64,000 nucleotides of DNA from Sporomusa acidovorans (GTDB taxonomy: Bacteria > Bacillota > Negativicutes > Sporomusales > Sporomusaceae), in contig NZ_FNAM01000004.1 of the NCBI RefSeq assembly GCF_900101845.1, positions 105,962-169,961 of the forward strand, read 5' to 3'. Of the stretch, positions 1 to 8,189 are shown piece after piece; position 1 is the first letter of the stretch, and every line of letters begins with the position of its first letter. The translations under genes and the position numbers were made by a program. Under the pieces are notes generated by a model. It was not told the origin of the DNA and did no database searches. It was given only the letters and a program-made list of their open reading frames with translations.

Positions 1-390
1 GCGGGAATACAGTCTGCAAAACAGAGCCCTGTGCCAGGCATCATGCATAGTAACAGTAAACGGGACTGCGGTAAACTTATGCAGCAGCCATGACCAGATT
101 CCGGCGGTACGTTGCTGGGCACTAATGACGTCAATCTGGTGTTCTTTTATGATGGATATGATTTTAATAAAATCGCTTATCCAACTAAATGCGTTAAGCC
201 CGCGAAATTGCAGCCTATAAATTCGCAGTTCCGGGTAATTCTGCTGTAGGTTCGCAAGTTTTTGCTCATCGCTGCCTTTATTGACGATCAGGAATATCCT
301 ATCCTGAGGCAACCCTTTGATCAAGGCTTCCACGTGCGTTTCCGCCCCGCCAACTCGCCAGGGCTGTGAAAAAAAGAGTAAAATATTCAA
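1..390 (-). CDS. Glycosyltransferase family 4-like, N-terminal part (cut by window edge)
   Basis: The reading frame is open from a TTG codon at 390 to the window edge and gives 130 residues beginning LNILLFFSQPWRVGGAETHV. The hydrophobic first strand followed by a GGAETHV glycine loop is typical of the N-terminal Rossmann domain of GT-B (family GT4) glycosyltransferases, where it helps bind the acceptor or donor. The TTG start is supported by a GAGGG ribosome-binding site five bases upstream, and no ATG or GTG is better placed. It follows hldA and hldC, which make ADP-heptose, so a role in LPS core or other surface glycan assembly is likely but inferred. The donor sugar cannot be told because the C-terminal nucleotide-sugar domain is outside the window. 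Confidence 0.8.
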   Translation of the reverse strand, partial: MNILLFFSQPWRVGGAETHVEALIKGLPQDRIFLIVNKGSDEQKLANLQQNYPELRIYRLQFRGLNAFSWISDFIKIISIIKEHQIDVISAQQRTAGIWSWLLHKFTAVPFTVTMHDAWHRALFCRLYSR

Positions 391-452
391 ATTATCCCTC
401 TATTTCATTCTTGTTCTTTCATTCAGACAATGCATCTGGCAATCGCCGGTTT

Positions 453-926
453 TTACGACGTCTGGTCGCTGATTTTTTTGATGATCCGGCTAGATGATCG
501 TCCCACAACTTCCGGCAGAAGAACAATGCGTCCGCCGTTCGCTTCCACGACTCTGCTTTCCGGTAAATCCTTGACGCAGTAGTCGCCCCCCTTGGCATAG
601 ATATCCGGTTTTATTTCATTGATAATGTTTTCCGCTGTTTTTTCATGAAAAATAACCACATAGTCAACTGCCCGCAGTCCCGCCAATACTTCTGCCCGGT
701 CGTCCTGACTGTTAACCGGACGGGTCGGGCCTTTTAAGCTGCGCACCGACTTATCACTGTTCAAACCGACAATGAGACAGTCTCCTAATTGCCGGGCGCC
801 GGTTAGGTAACGCACATGCCCGGCATGGAGAATATCAAAACAGCCATTGGTAAATACGATGGTTTTACCGGCGGCTTTTTCAGTGGCAGCAAGTGTGCTG
901 ATGTCAGCGCGGCTAACAATGCTCAT
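453..926 (-). CDS. hldC: D-glycero-beta-D-manno-heptose 1-phosphate adenylyltransferase
   Basis: A 157-residue cytidylyltransferase-like nucleotidyltransferase that adds AMP to heptose 1-phosphate to make ADP-heptose for the LPS inner core. The signature TNGCFDILHAGHVRYL (about residues 26-41) contains the HxGH nucleotide-binding motif. Length matches the stand-alone form, as opposed to the kinase-adenylyltransferase fusion HldE of E. coli. The ATG at 926 has a GGAG site nine bases upstream, inside the end of hldA; the two genes overlap by 14 bases, which suggests translational coupling. The function is well supported by motif and by the adjacent heptose-phosphate kinase. No gmhA, gmhB or hldD is present in the window. 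Confidence 0.92.
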   Translation of the reverse strand: MSIVSRADISTLAATEKAAGKTIVFTNGCFDILHAGHVRYLTGARQLGDCLIVGLNSDKSVRSLKGPTRPVNSQDDRAEVLAGLRAVDYVVIFHEKTAENIINEIKPDIYAKGGDYCVKDLPESRVVEANGGRIVLLPEVVGRSSSRIIKKISDQTS

Positions 927-1920
927 ACGTGATATCTCCTAACGCCTGCTTTAACTCAGCCGGAGTAGCTGTTGCCGTCCCGGGCTTGCGCACGACAACA
1001 CCGGCGGCAAAGTTAGCCAAACAAGCGGCCTCATAGACTGTAGCACCAGCAGCCAATGCCAGCATCATGGTAATGGCAACCGTATCCCCCGCGCCGGTCA
1101 CGTCATATACTTCACTTTTATTGCTCACAGGGATATGAGAAATGGCGCCGGCCCGCTCAAACAAGGTCATACCTTCCGGGCCTTGGGTAATTAACACACC
1201 CTCCGCCTGTAACTGTTCACACAGCTGCCGCCCAGCCTGGTTTAACGAATTTTGGTCACGAATCCTGATTTTCAAGGCAGCAGCAGCTTCTGACTCGTTT
1301 TGTTTAACAAACTTGATTCCCTTGTAGTCCATAATATTGTAGCGCGAATCCACCATGGAGGGTATGCCAGCCTGATTGCAGGCGTCAATCACCACCTGCC
1401 TGACTGCCGGCGAAATGGTAGAACTGCCGTAGTCGCTCATGACTACGACATCCATCTGCCGGATATGCTCGGTTATATACTGCAAAAGCCTTTGTTCGAC
1501 TGTTGCATTCAGTGCTTCTTTACATTCCCGGTCAATGCGCACCACTTGCTGGCGTACGGTGGCCTGTCCGCCGGCCATTACCCGGGTTTTCGTAATCGTT
1601 GGCCGGGAAGGATCGGTAATAAAACCCTGGGTATTCACCTGTTTATCGCCCAGCAGCTGCGCAAGCTGCTGACCGGCCTGATCATTACCAACTACCCCAA
1701 CGGCATACACCTGCCCCCCTAAAGTAGCGGCATTATGCACGGCATTAGCGGCGCCGCCGGGTACGACAGTTTCGCCGGCATGTTCAAGAATGAGAACAGG
1801 AGCTTCCCTGGATATTCGGGAAATCGCTCCTTCCAAATAGACATCGGCTACCATGTCGCCAATCACCATGATTTTTTTTTGCTGCAAGTTATCGATAAGC
1901 CGGCTTAGATTCTGGGACAC
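913..1920 (-). CDS. hldA: D-glycero-beta-D-manno-heptose-7-phosphate kinase
   Basis: A PfkB/ribokinase-family sugar kinase of 335 residues that phosphorylates heptose 7-phosphate at C1 in the ADP-heptose pathway. It shows the N-terminal GGAANAVHNAA substrate motif and the C-terminal VTGAGDTVAITMML motif carrying the catalytic Asp and the anion hole. I place the start at the GTG at 1920, which has AAAGGAG eight bases upstream; an upstream in-frame GTG at 1938 would overlap that site and has no site of its own. It is separated from lptD by 27 bases and overlaps hldC by 14, so lptD-hldA-hldC and the following glycosyltransferase probably form one operon. In E. coli this domain and HldC are fused as HldE; here they are split. 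Confidence 0.92.
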   Translation of the reverse strand: MSQNLSRLIDNLQQKKIMVIGDMVADVYLEGAISRISREAPVLILEHAGETVVPGGAANAVHNAATLGGQVYAVGVVGNDQAGQQLAQLLGDKQVNTQGFITDPSRPTITKTRVMAGGQATVRQQVVRIDRECKEALNATVEQRLLQYITEHIRQMDVVVMSDYGSSTISPAVRQVVIDACNQAGIPSMVDSRYNIMDYKGIKFVKQNESEAAAALKIRIRDQNSLNQAGRQLCEQLQAEGVLITQGPEGMTLFERAGAISHIPVSNKSEVYDVTGAGDTVAITMMLALAAGATVYEAACLANFAAGVVVRKPGTATATPAELKQALGDITYEHC

Positions 1921-1947
1921 AAATAAGGCTCCTTTCACGGGGTGGTA

Positions 1948-3411
1948 TTACCAGCGAGTGGTAGTTATATCAAATTTCCACTTATTTTCCTTGGATTTGT
2001 AAGTAAGCGTACCTTGCCAACAGTGAAGATTCCGATACCAGATATAATTCAAATCCTCAACTTTCTTACTATCCAAGTCGTAATTTCGGACTACTCCAAT
2101 TGAATTCATGTGGTCGATTTTATAAGTAATCCCTGCATCAAGTTCACGATTCATGTCATCACTGTCATAGGCAAACAGTGTTTTATTCGGTTGAGTATAA
2201 TGATACCCCACATAACTTGTGAAGCGGTCAGACCATTTTTTATCTACCGTGATGTCATATTTAAAAATATTTTGCACGGAATTGTCATAGCTTTCATGAA
2301 TAATTTCATAGCCAGTACCTAAATGCAAGTTCATTGTACTATTTAGTTTAATCGGATCGCGGGTAAAGTAAACCTCATACTCCTGATGCCAGCTTGTTTT
2401 CGAACTGTCTATCCATTTGCCATAGCTGGCGGTAAACGTGTAGCTTACCGGCAATTGTCCTAAACGCCGGGAATGATAAGAAAATCTGAATTCCGGTTCT
2501 TTTTTAATCCAGTTATCATCATTATCAAGAAAATGCCCGTCAACCACTTCCACAGAGAAGTTCTTTTCGCGCCGCACCAAGCCGTAGCTCGGTTTATAGC
2601 CGGCTTTGCTATAGTAGTCAAGGTTCGCATAGGCAAAAAATTTATTCGTAAACGGGTATTCCAGATGCTGTTTTATATATAAGCCCTGGTCACCATCATA
2701 GCCGATGCGGGGGAAAGACGATTCACCTGCATTTTTACCCAAGCCCTGCTGATATTTGGGTAATGAAAAAATAACCGTATTACCTATCCAAAATTTGGCG
2801 TTATAGGCGATCATTTTATCCTCAGGCCAGATTTCTATCTTGTCGGCACTGACATGATAATCGGGAATTTTGGCCGGACAATTTGTCGCTGTCCCGTGAC
2901 TGATCAGATATTTGTCCGGGAGCACACTGATTGTTTCGCCGGATACATACTTACGCTCAATCTTGCCTTTAGCCTGTTCCATACTGCCGGTTTTCAGCTT
3001 GTAGTTGTAAATTACATGATTGCCGGTAAGGTTGCTGGACTTGCTGGGCGAAGTACCGGTTTCCGAAAATGTAGCCGTATCATTAATCCAGATCTCATTC
3101 AACTTTGAATTTCCATCTAGATGTTCCGTTTCTAGCCGCTGCCCTTGATTCGTAATAACTACCTTGCCATTTGCCAAAATATCACCGGTCTCATCACTAA
3201 ACGATAATTCATTGGCTTCAATGACAATAGGTGGTTGCGGTGTTGTTGACTTCTGAGTTGCCGGCTGCTGGGTCGTTGTTTGCTGAGTCGTTGACTGTGG
3301 GGTCGTCGACTGCTCCTGAGTGGTTGTTTGTTCTTGGGCATGGCTGATATTATAAGCGCCAAAAACAATGGTTAATGCCAATACGCCAAGTATCATTTTA
3401 TTATTAGGCAT
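1948..3411 (-). CDS. lptD: LPS-assembly outer-membrane protein LptD (OstA)
   Basis: Outer-membrane component that receives LPS from the Lpt bridge and inserts it in the outer leaflet. After a signal peptide (residues 1-25, ending NISHA) comes a low-complexity Gln/Thr-rich linker of about 35 residues. An OstA/LptA-like beta-jellyroll follows, from PIVIEANELSFSD onward, and then a strand-rich barrel up to the last aromatic residue (TTTRW). At about 487 residues it is much shorter than E. coli LptD (about 780). The ATG at 3411 has an AGGAGAAGAG stretch upstream; a GTG at 3444 would place eleven charged residues before the signal peptide and is less likely. No LptE partner is visible. The gene has a good sigma-H-type promoter and heads an operon with the heptose genes. 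Confidence 0.85.
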   Translation of the reverse strand: MPNNKMILGVLALTIVFGAYNISHAQEQTTTQEQSTTPQSTTQQTTTQQPATQKSTTPQPPIVIEANELSFSDETGDILANGKVVITNQGQRLETEHLDGNSKLNEIWINDTATFSETGTSPSKSSNLTGNHVIYNYKLKTGSMEQAKGKIERKYVSGETISVLPDKYLISHGTATNCPAKIPDYHVSADKIEIWPEDKMIAYNAKFWIGNTVIFSLPKYQQGLGKNAGESSFPRIGYDGDQGLYIKQHLEYPFTNKFFAYANLDYYSKAGYKPSYGLVRREKNFSVEVVDGHFLDNDDNWIKKEPEFRFSYHSRRLGQLPVSYTFTASYGKWIDSSKTSWHQEYEVYFTRDPIKLNSTMNLHLGTGYEIIHESYDNSVQNIFKYDITVDKKWSDRFTSYVGYHYTQPNKTLFAYDSDDMNRELDAGITYKIDHMNSIGVVRNYDLDSKKVEDLNYIWYRNLHCWQGTLTYKSKENKWKFDITTTRW

Positions 3412-3467
3412 AACGCTTGCTCTTCTCCTGTCATTTAATATCACAAGATAGGTATACTATCTAGAAA

Positions 3468-3496
3468 TAATTCTATACCTATGGCGCTATTCCTTC
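3468..3496 (-). promoter_or_regulatory. Sigma-H-type promoter of lptD
   Basis: On the minus strand GAAGGAATA is followed after 11 bases by ATAGAATTA, matching the Bacillus sigma-H consensus (RnAGGAwWW, N11-12, RnnGAATww) at every defined position. A 9-bp inverted repeat, ATAGGTATA (3448-3456) and TATACCTAT (3474-3482), overlaps the -10 region and could be an operator. The assignment to sigma-H rather than another alternative sigma factor is inference. Confidence 0.6.
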
Positions 3497-3519
3497 ATTT
3501 TATGGCTAGTAATATGTAG

Positions 3520-3544
3520 AAAAGCCGCATAAATGCGGCTTTTT
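3520..3544 (-). terminator. Rho-independent terminator after the repeat-protein gene
   Basis: AAAAGCCGCAT pairs with ATGCGGCTTTT around a very short loop, with T-runs on both sides. It lies 17 bases past the stop codon of the gene ending at 3561 and before the lptD promoter, so lptD is transcribed separately. Confidence 0.75.
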
Positions 3545-3560
3545 GCTTAAATCTTACCTA

Positions 3561-4490
3561 CTATTTAACTCGAATTCCATAAACTGTAACATCCTCTTTG
3601 GTCTGTATGTAAAGCTGACTGCCAATCGGTATGTTCGCCTCTTTACCGTTTACAAACGCGCCGCCAATGATGCCTACAGGTCCCAAAACAATCATACCGG
3701 CCACACTGGCTCCGGCTGCTGTGGCCAGAGATTTGGTTTCCTTTTTCGCCTTGTCGCCAAGCAATGTTTCCACTTTACTGCCGTCCATAGCGGTAACATG
3801 ATCAAAACTGATTTCCAGTTTCGCATCACGTCCGAAATTTTTAGCCGCTTCCACCTTGGTGACTTTACCATTGCCCACAGCCCCCTGCGGCAGCAGCAAT
3901 ACACCGTCAATCACTACATCTTCGGCAATGCCTAACGCCACCGAATCGCCGACTTTACTGGTTTTGCTGTTAAGTGTAGACAAAGTCTTAATTTTAATTA
4001 ACGTATCTTTGGGTATTGTCGTGGCAGCTACCTCAAATTGACCGCCTGTATAGGAAAGTTTAAGCAGCTTGGTAAGACGTGAATCCATGGAGCCGGTCTC
4101 TGGGCTGCCATTCATTGTGGTTTCCAGGCTCTCGATCCGTGCCTTAATCGGGCTGTCGCTGACCCGATGCGTTAAATTCCATTCTACCGCATTCAGTTTG
4201 GTACGCATAGAAGGCGACTGGTCGGATGTTTCCAGCACGTGGCTATACAGTTTGTCTACCCGCGGCAACAGCGCATCCTGGACTTTGGCCCCATAAATAT
4301 CTTCTTCCACTTTATTGATTCTATCTGCTAAAGCCCCTGTTTGGGTCGAACCGTAGACTGACCGTTCAATAACAGCCAGCTTGCCAATAACCGTAGGCTG
4401 ACCGTCCGCTTGCGCGAAAACAGGTACAGCAAGTGCAGAAATGATAAGCATCAGCGTGGTAATTATCGCTGTAATTTTTTTATTGATCAT
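3561..4490 (-). CDS. Secreted repeat protein of unknown function
   Basis: I do not recognise this 309-residue protein. It has a clear signal peptide (about residues 1-26, ending VFAQA). Four or so degenerate repeats of about 20-24 residues follow (residues 35-145), with the pattern xVExxIYGxxxxxxLxxRIxxL; examples are the segments around ERSVYGSTQTG and EEDIYGAKVQ. The second half (residues 150-309) is beta-rich with a glycine-rich hydrophobic stretch, ASVAGMIVLGPVGIIGG, reminiscent of glycine-zipper segments. It has its own sigma-H-type promoter and a GGAGG site before ATG 4490, and stands between lptD and the ompM genes, so a periplasmic or outer-membrane role is likely. The function is unknown. 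Confidence 0.8.
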   Translation of the reverse strand: MINKKITAIITTLMLIISALAVPVFAQADGQPTVIGKLAVIERSVYGSTQTGALADRINKVEEDIYGAKVQDALLPRVDKLYSHVLETSDQSPSMRTKLNAVEWNLTHRVSDSPIKARIESLETTMNGSPETGSMDSRLTKLLKLSYTGGQFEVAATTIPKDTLIKIKTLSTLNSKTSKVGDSVALGIAEDVVIDGVLLLPQGAVGNGKVTKVEAAKNFGRDAKLEISFDHVTAMDGSKVETLLGDKAKKETKSLATAAGASVAGMIVLGPVGIIGGAFVNGKEANIPIGSQLYIQTKEDVTVYGIRVK

Positions 4491-4526
4491 GCAGATTGAT
4501 TCCTCCTTGACGAATTATATAGGGAT

Positions 4527-4555
4527 TAATTCGCCACAAAAAAGGTATATCCTGC
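4527..4555 (-). promoter_or_regulatory. Sigma-H-type promoter of the repeat-protein gene
   Basis: Minus strand GCAGGATAT, 11 bases, GGCGAATTA. This fits the sigma-H consensus (AGGA and GAAT cores at the right spacing). The -10 region overlaps a 7-bp dyad, CGAATTA with TAATTCG, that ends just before the ribosome-binding site. Confidence 0.55.
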
Positions 4556-4620
4556 TAGAAAAAATTTTCTGGATAGACATGACATTCCATAGTACATGGA
4601 AAATTTCATATTAATAGACA

Positions 4621-4663
4621 AAACAGGAAAAACCCGCTAACAGAGTTAGCAGGTTTCCTGTTT
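4621..4663 (-). terminator. Terminator after the first ompM gene
   Basis: A long imperfect hairpin in which AACAGGAAA pairs with TTTCCTGTT and GCTAAC with GTTAGC. On the minus strand it ends in a T-rich stretch. It starts 12 bases past the ompM stop codon. Confidence 0.75.
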
Positions 4664-4674
4664 TGATTGAAAAA

Positions 4675-5946
4675 TTAGAAAGTGTAAACCAGTTCAGCGA
4701 ACATGTTTTTCTTATCAACATCACCAGTTTTTTCATCAGTCAAGTCGCTGTATTGAACACGCAGAATACCATTTTTGAACAATGCATATTCAACACCAAA
4801 ATCTAAACCTTTGACATCGTTCATTTCGGCCATGCCGTTAACCCAGCTGACGCTATCGGTGAAATCATTCCAGTTGGTCTTATTGGGGTCAAAATTATTC
4901 TCAGCTTTTCTGTAGCTAACCCACATACCGTAGGAACCTTTAGCACTGGTTGCACCTTTATACTTGAGTCTAGCAGCCCAGGCTTTTGCTTTATCACCAT
5001 CATTATTATTTTTTACATAATCTGCACTATTCTGTGCATATTCACCAGTAACTGCGAAGTTTTTCCAGCCAGTGTAGTTCAAACCAACGGCACTATCTTT
5101 ATACTTGTTAGAATTATCATCTTTGTCGTCTGCCAGATAAGAAGCAGTAAGATGGAGGTTTTGGTTCAATTTGAAATCAACATTGCCAATTTTATAATTA
5201 GTCGATGATAATTTATAGGCACCAGCAGTCACTCTAACATCTTTACCAGCGCTTAACACTAAGCCGTCATTGTTGCCAGAGTTATTAATAATAATTTTTT
5301 GTCCGAGAAGAATCGGTTGACGACCAAAGTTATATGTCACTCCACCGACTTCACCGGTGATGTAAGCTTGGTCAAGTTTCACGTTATTGTCCGCAGTACC
5401 TGTACTGTCCGTTGCACCAGTTTCAGATTCAGCGGCCAACCGGCCTTTAAAGGTTACATTTTTGTCAATCGGAGCAGTCATATATAAACGAACACGGGTT
5501 TTAGCTACAGATTTGTCAGTGTCGCCAGCTTTGGCAACAGCATCATCACTATACTCATAACGTTCACGGATTTCACCGGTGAATTTTACTTTGGAAGCAT
5601 TTTTTTCCAGATTGTCAACACGAACGCCGAGGTTAGTCAGTTCGGAGCCGAATTCAGCTTTCAAAGCTTCAATTTGTTTTTTGGCTGCAGCATCGGCTTT
5701 GTCGCTGTTAGCCATAGCTTTTGCTACAATAGTAGCCATTTCGTAACGGGTAAGAGTTCTGTCGCCTTTGTAGGTGCCGTCACCGTAACCGGAGATTACA
5801 CCAGCTTTAACTAATTGGTTGATGGAGTCATAGGACCAGTGTTTTGCGGGTACATCGACGAAAGGATTAGCAGGAGCAGCCAGAGCGGTTCCTGCTACGC
5901 TCATGGCAAATACTGCTGCCAGAGCCATAGCGGTTTGTTTTTTCAT
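4675..5946 (-). CDS. ompM: OmpM-type SLH-domain outer-membrane porin (copy 1)
   Basis: A 423-residue outer-membrane protein. Residues 1-23 form a signal peptide ending ALA. An SLH domain follows (about 27-85, with VDVPAKHWSYDSI and GYGDGTYKGDRTLTRYE), then a predicted coiled coil (about 90-118). From about residue 122 to the terminal Phe (ELVYTF) the chain is a strand-rich barrel. In Negativicutes such proteins are trimeric porins whose SLH domain binds modified peptidoglycan and tethers the outer membrane. The first 125 residues are nearly identical to those of the next copy, while the barrels differ strongly. Translation starts at ATG 5946 behind AAGGAGG, which is sequestered in the leader (separate entry). 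Its own promoter and terminator make it monocistronic. Confidence 0.95.
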   Translation of the reverse strand: MKKQTAMALAAVFAMSVAGTALAAPANPFVDVPAKHWSYDSINQLVKAGVISGYGDGTYKGDRTLTRYEMATIVAKAMANSDKADAAAKKQIEALKAEFGSELTNLGVRVDNLEKNASKVKFTGEIRERYEYSDDAVAKAGDTDKSVAKTRVRLYMTAPIDKNVTFKGRLAAESETGATDSTGTADNNVKLDQAYITGEVGGVTYNFGRQPILLGQKIIINNSGNNDGLVLSAGKDVRVTAGAYKLSSTNYKIGNVDFKLNQNLHLTASYLADDKDDNSNKYKDSAVGLNYTGWKNFAVTGEYAQNSADYVKNNNDGDKAKAWAARLKYKGATSAKGSYGMWVSYRKAENNFDPNKTNWNDFTDSVSWVNGMAEMNDVKGLDFGVEYALFKNGILRVQYSDLTDEKTGDVDKKNMFAELVYTF

Positions 5947-6035
5947 GTTTTTTCCTCCTTAGAATGTTGGAAATTTATTTTTGAGCTACTAAGGAGAGAC
6001 TGTTATGAGTGTCCATGTTTCCTCATACTTCTCTC
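5947..6035 (-). promoter_or_regulatory. Structured ompM leader RNA, copy 1
   Basis: The 5' leader of ompM copy 1 holds a conserved element TGAGGAAACATGGACACTCA (complement of 6006-6025) whose ends TGAG and CTCA pair. It is enclosed by GAGAGA (6030-6035) pairing with TCTCTC (5994-5999). Downstream, CTCCTTAG (5989-5996) is perfectly complementary over 8 bp to CTAAGGAG (5955-5962), the ribosome-binding site. The two pairings share bases 5994-5996, so they exclude each other. The same layout occurs before both other ompM genes with different paired sequences. Confidence 0.7.
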
Positions 6036-6058
6036 GCTGTAGTTTACTCATGGGAAAT

Positions 6059-6087
6059 ATATTCTACATTATGTATCATATTCCTGC
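6059..6087 (-). promoter_or_regulatory. Sigma-H-type promoter of ompM copy 1
   Basis: Minus strand GCAGGAATA, 11 bases, GTAGAATAT: a full match to the sigma-H consensus. Transcription would start near 6052, giving a leader of roughly 105 bases. A classical TTGACA -35 box is absent at 17 bases from TAGAAT. Confidence 0.65.
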
Positions 6088-6130
6088 TATGGAAAATAAT
6101 ATTTTAGCTTTTTTAAATTTTTTTGTAAAA

Positions 6131-6164
6131 AATAAAGCCGCCAACCAAAAGTTAGCGGCTTTAT
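6131..6164 (-). terminator. Terminator after the second ompM gene
   Basis: AAAGCCGCTAAC pairs with GTTGGCGGCTTT on the minus strand around a T-rich loop, followed by ATTTTTT. It starts 14 bases after the ompM copy 2 stop codon. Confidence 0.85.
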
Positions 6165-6177
6165 ATAACACTTAGAT

Positions 6178-7509
6178 TTAGAAAGTATAAACTAATTGAG
6201 CGAAGAGGCTCTTTTTATCTTTGTTAGTGCCATTGCCAGTAGTAGCGATTACATCTTTTAGTTCAAGGTCATTGTATTGAATAGTAAGTATCCCGTTACG
6301 GAATACGGTATATTCAATACCAAATTCAGGACCTTTGACATTATCTAAAATGCCATAAGAGGTGTCTAATCTTCTACCACAATCAAGAGTGGTAAGTTCG
6401 GCAGGATCAAAACCAACTTCAGCGCTTCTATAGCCAGCCCATACACCAAGAGAGCCTACTTTATCTTTCTGGGCACCGGCATACTTGATTTTTCCCATCC
6501 AGGCTTTGGCTTTTTCGCCTTGTAGTGCATCCGAATCATTTTGACCGTATTCGCCACTAATTGTGAAATTTTTCAAGCCGGTATAGTTTAAGCCAGCAGA
6601 TGTGGTTTTGTAGATATTAGACTCTTTATCTGCCAAATAGGACAAGGACAAATTGAGGTTTTTATTAAGTTTTGCATCGATATTGGCCGCATAGAAATTT
6701 TTCTCAACGCTATTTTTCAAATTATTCCAATCAGTTAAATCGTCTGGATCAGTTAAGTCAAAGCCCCAATCTTTAGCGGTAGCATATCCAGCCACATCAC
6801 GTTTAAAAGCACCTACGGTAACTTTAACATCTTTGCCAGCAGTCAAGAACAAACCGTCATTACTATCTGAAACATCGGCAATCATACCTTGACCCAGCCA
6901 AACAGGCTGACGGCCAAAGCTGTATTCAAGTCCGCCTAGTTTACCAGTGATGTAAGCTTGATCCAGTTTGGATTCAGCACCAGTACCCCATCCACTTTCA
7001 GCTTGATAACGACCATGGAAAGTAACATTTGGATCTATAGGCGCTTCCATGTATAAACGAAGGCGGGTACGTTCGTCAGTATTATCAAAGGTTTGGCCGT
7101 CTTTCTTATCTTGCCAATCATACCGTGAACGAACTTCACCGGTGAACTTTACTTTGGAGGCATTTTTCTCAAGGTTGTCAACGCGAACGCCGAGATTGTT
7201 GAGTTCTGCGCCATATTCGGCTTTCAGAGCTTCAATGTTTTTTTTCATTTGAGCATCGGCTTTGTCGCTGTTAGCCATTGCTTTTGCTACGATAGTAGCC
7301 ATTTCATAACGGGTAAGAGTTTTGTCGCCTTTGTAGGTGCCGTCGCCGTAGCCGGAAATTACACCGGCTTTAACTAATTGGTTAACGGAGTCGTAGGACC
7401 AGTGTTTTGCCGGTACATCAACGAACGGATTTGCAGGAGCAGCCAGAGCGGTTCCTGCTACGCTCATAGCAAATACTGCTGCCAGAGCCATAGCGGTTTG
7501 TCTTTTCAT
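6178..7509 (-). CDS. ompM: OmpM-type SLH-domain outer-membrane porin (copy 2)
   Basis: A 443-residue paralogue of the preceding porin: signal peptide (1-23), SLH domain (27-85), predicted coiled coil (about 90-118) and a C-terminal barrel ending QLVYTF. Residues 1-125 differ from copy 1 at only about ten to fifteen positions. The barrel shares just the framework motifs (VKFTGE, KLDQAYITGK, FGRQPVWLGQ) and its loops diverge, which suggests gene conversion of the tether or selection on surface loops. ATG 7509 is preceded by AAGGGGG, which is paired in the leader RNA. It has its own sigma-H-type promoter and terminator. The role is peptidoglycan-tethered porin, as known for Veillonella and Selenomonas OmpM proteins. 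Confidence 0.95.
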   Translation of the reverse strand: MKRQTAMALAAVFAMSVAGTALAAPANPFVDVPAKHWSYDSVNQLVKAGVISGYGDGTYKGDKTLTRYEMATIVAKAMANSDKADAQMKKNIEALKAEYGAELNNLGVRVDNLEKNASKVKFTGEVRSRYDWQDKKDGQTFDNTDERTRLRLYMEAPIDPNVTFHGRYQAESGWGTGAESKLDQAYITGKLGGLEYSFGRQPVWLGQGMIADVSDSNDGLFLTAGKDVKVTVGAFKRDVAGYATAKDWGFDLTDPDDLTDWNNLKNSVEKNFYAANIDAKLNKNLNLSLSYLADKESNIYKTTSAGLNYTGLKNFTISGEYGQNDSDALQGEKAKAWMGKIKYAGAQKDKVGSLGVWAGYRSAEVGFDPAELTTLDCGRRLDTSYGILDNVKGPEFGIEYTVFRNGILTIQYNDLELKDVIATTGNGTNKDKKSLFAQLVYTF

Positions 7510-7666
7510 TCTTTTGTTTCCCCCTTAGGTTTTGTATTTTTGAGCCTTTACCTAAGAAGAGACAATCTGAGTGGCCATGTTTCCTCAAATCAATCTTCCC
7601 GGGTTTATGCTCTTATCTCAACGCCTGTCTATCCAGGCGAAAAGACCAAACTATGTTATAGTTGGA
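7510..7666 (-). promoter_or_regulatory. Structured ompM leader RNA, copy 2
   Basis: The conserved element TGAGGAAACATGGCCACTCA is the complement of 7568-7587. It is enclosed by GAAGA (7594-7598) pairing with TCTTC (7556-7560). TCTTCTTAGGT (7550-7560) can pair over 11 positions, three of them G-U, with ACCTAAGGGGG (7520-7530), which contains the ribosome-binding site. The enclosing stem and the sequestering helix share bases 7556-7560. Two further hairpins lie upstream in the leader: CGCCTG with CAGGCG (7622-7639) and a CCAAACTAT/ATAGTTGG stem (7647-7666). Confidence 0.7.
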
Positions 7667-7683
7667 ACTTTTTACATAATAAT

Positions 7684-7712
7684 GTATTCTATGCTGTTAT
7701 ATATATTCCTGC
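7684..7712 (-). promoter_or_regulatory. Sigma-H-type promoter of ompM copy 2
   Basis: Minus strand GCAGGAATA, 11 bases, ATAGAATAC; full match to the AGGA and GAAT cores. The start point would be near 7677, so the leader is about 170 bases. Confidence 0.65.
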
Positions 7713-7775
7713 TTGTTTGTTAAGAATTTTTTACAAAAAAATAACATTTTTTTGCTAAATCTTAACAATACGGCG

Positions 7776-8189
7776 TTAGCGTTTGCCAAAATAACGTTCC
7801 GCCAGGATAACTGCCACATAATCATCCACGGGTACCGGCGGAACCAGCATGGTTGTCGGCAGCAGCCGCTTCCAACCGGCGGGAGGATGTGCTTGCCAAT
7901 AGCGTTTGCGGGCTTCGTCTGTCGAACGGTATTCCCCCACCGGAATAACGGTTAATGCTTTTCCTGCCATTCTGACGCTTTTCAGGGCCTGCTGCGCCGA
8001 GCGCGATGTCGTACCATCACCAATCACTACCGTAGTTAGCATATGCATTTGCGCAAGAAAGGTGACTGTGGCGGTCAGTTTGTTTGTCTCAATGACTGTC
8101 TGATAGACAGGACCTTGTTCTCTATGTACCACGGCAAGGCCGCATTTCTCCCGTCCCGGATCAACGGCAAGAATCTGAAGTTCTTGCAT
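7776..8189 (-). CDS. YqgF/RuvX-like RNase H-fold protein
   Basis: A 137-residue protein starting LQILAVDPGREKCGLAVV, the first strand of an RNase H/RuvC-like fold with the conserved DPG motif that holds the first catalytic Asp of the YqgF (RuvX) family. A second acidic patch, PVDDYVAVILA, near residue 123 fits the last catalytic position. Family members act in pre-16S rRNA 5' end processing or as Holliday-junction-resolvase-like nucleases. Length agrees with the family (about 135-150). ATG 8189 has GGGGG seven bases upstream. It lies between two ompM genes with no functional link visible. Since the usual ruvX sits elsewhere in Firmicutes, this may be a second, divergent member; that is inference. 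Confidence 0.75.
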   Translation of the reverse strand: MQELQILAVDPGREKCGLAVVHREQGPVYQTVIETNKLTATVTFLAQMHMLTTVVIGDGTTSRSAQQALKSVRMAGKALTVIPVGEYRSTDEARKRYWQAHPPAGWKRLLPTTMLVPPVPVDDYVAVILAERYFGKR

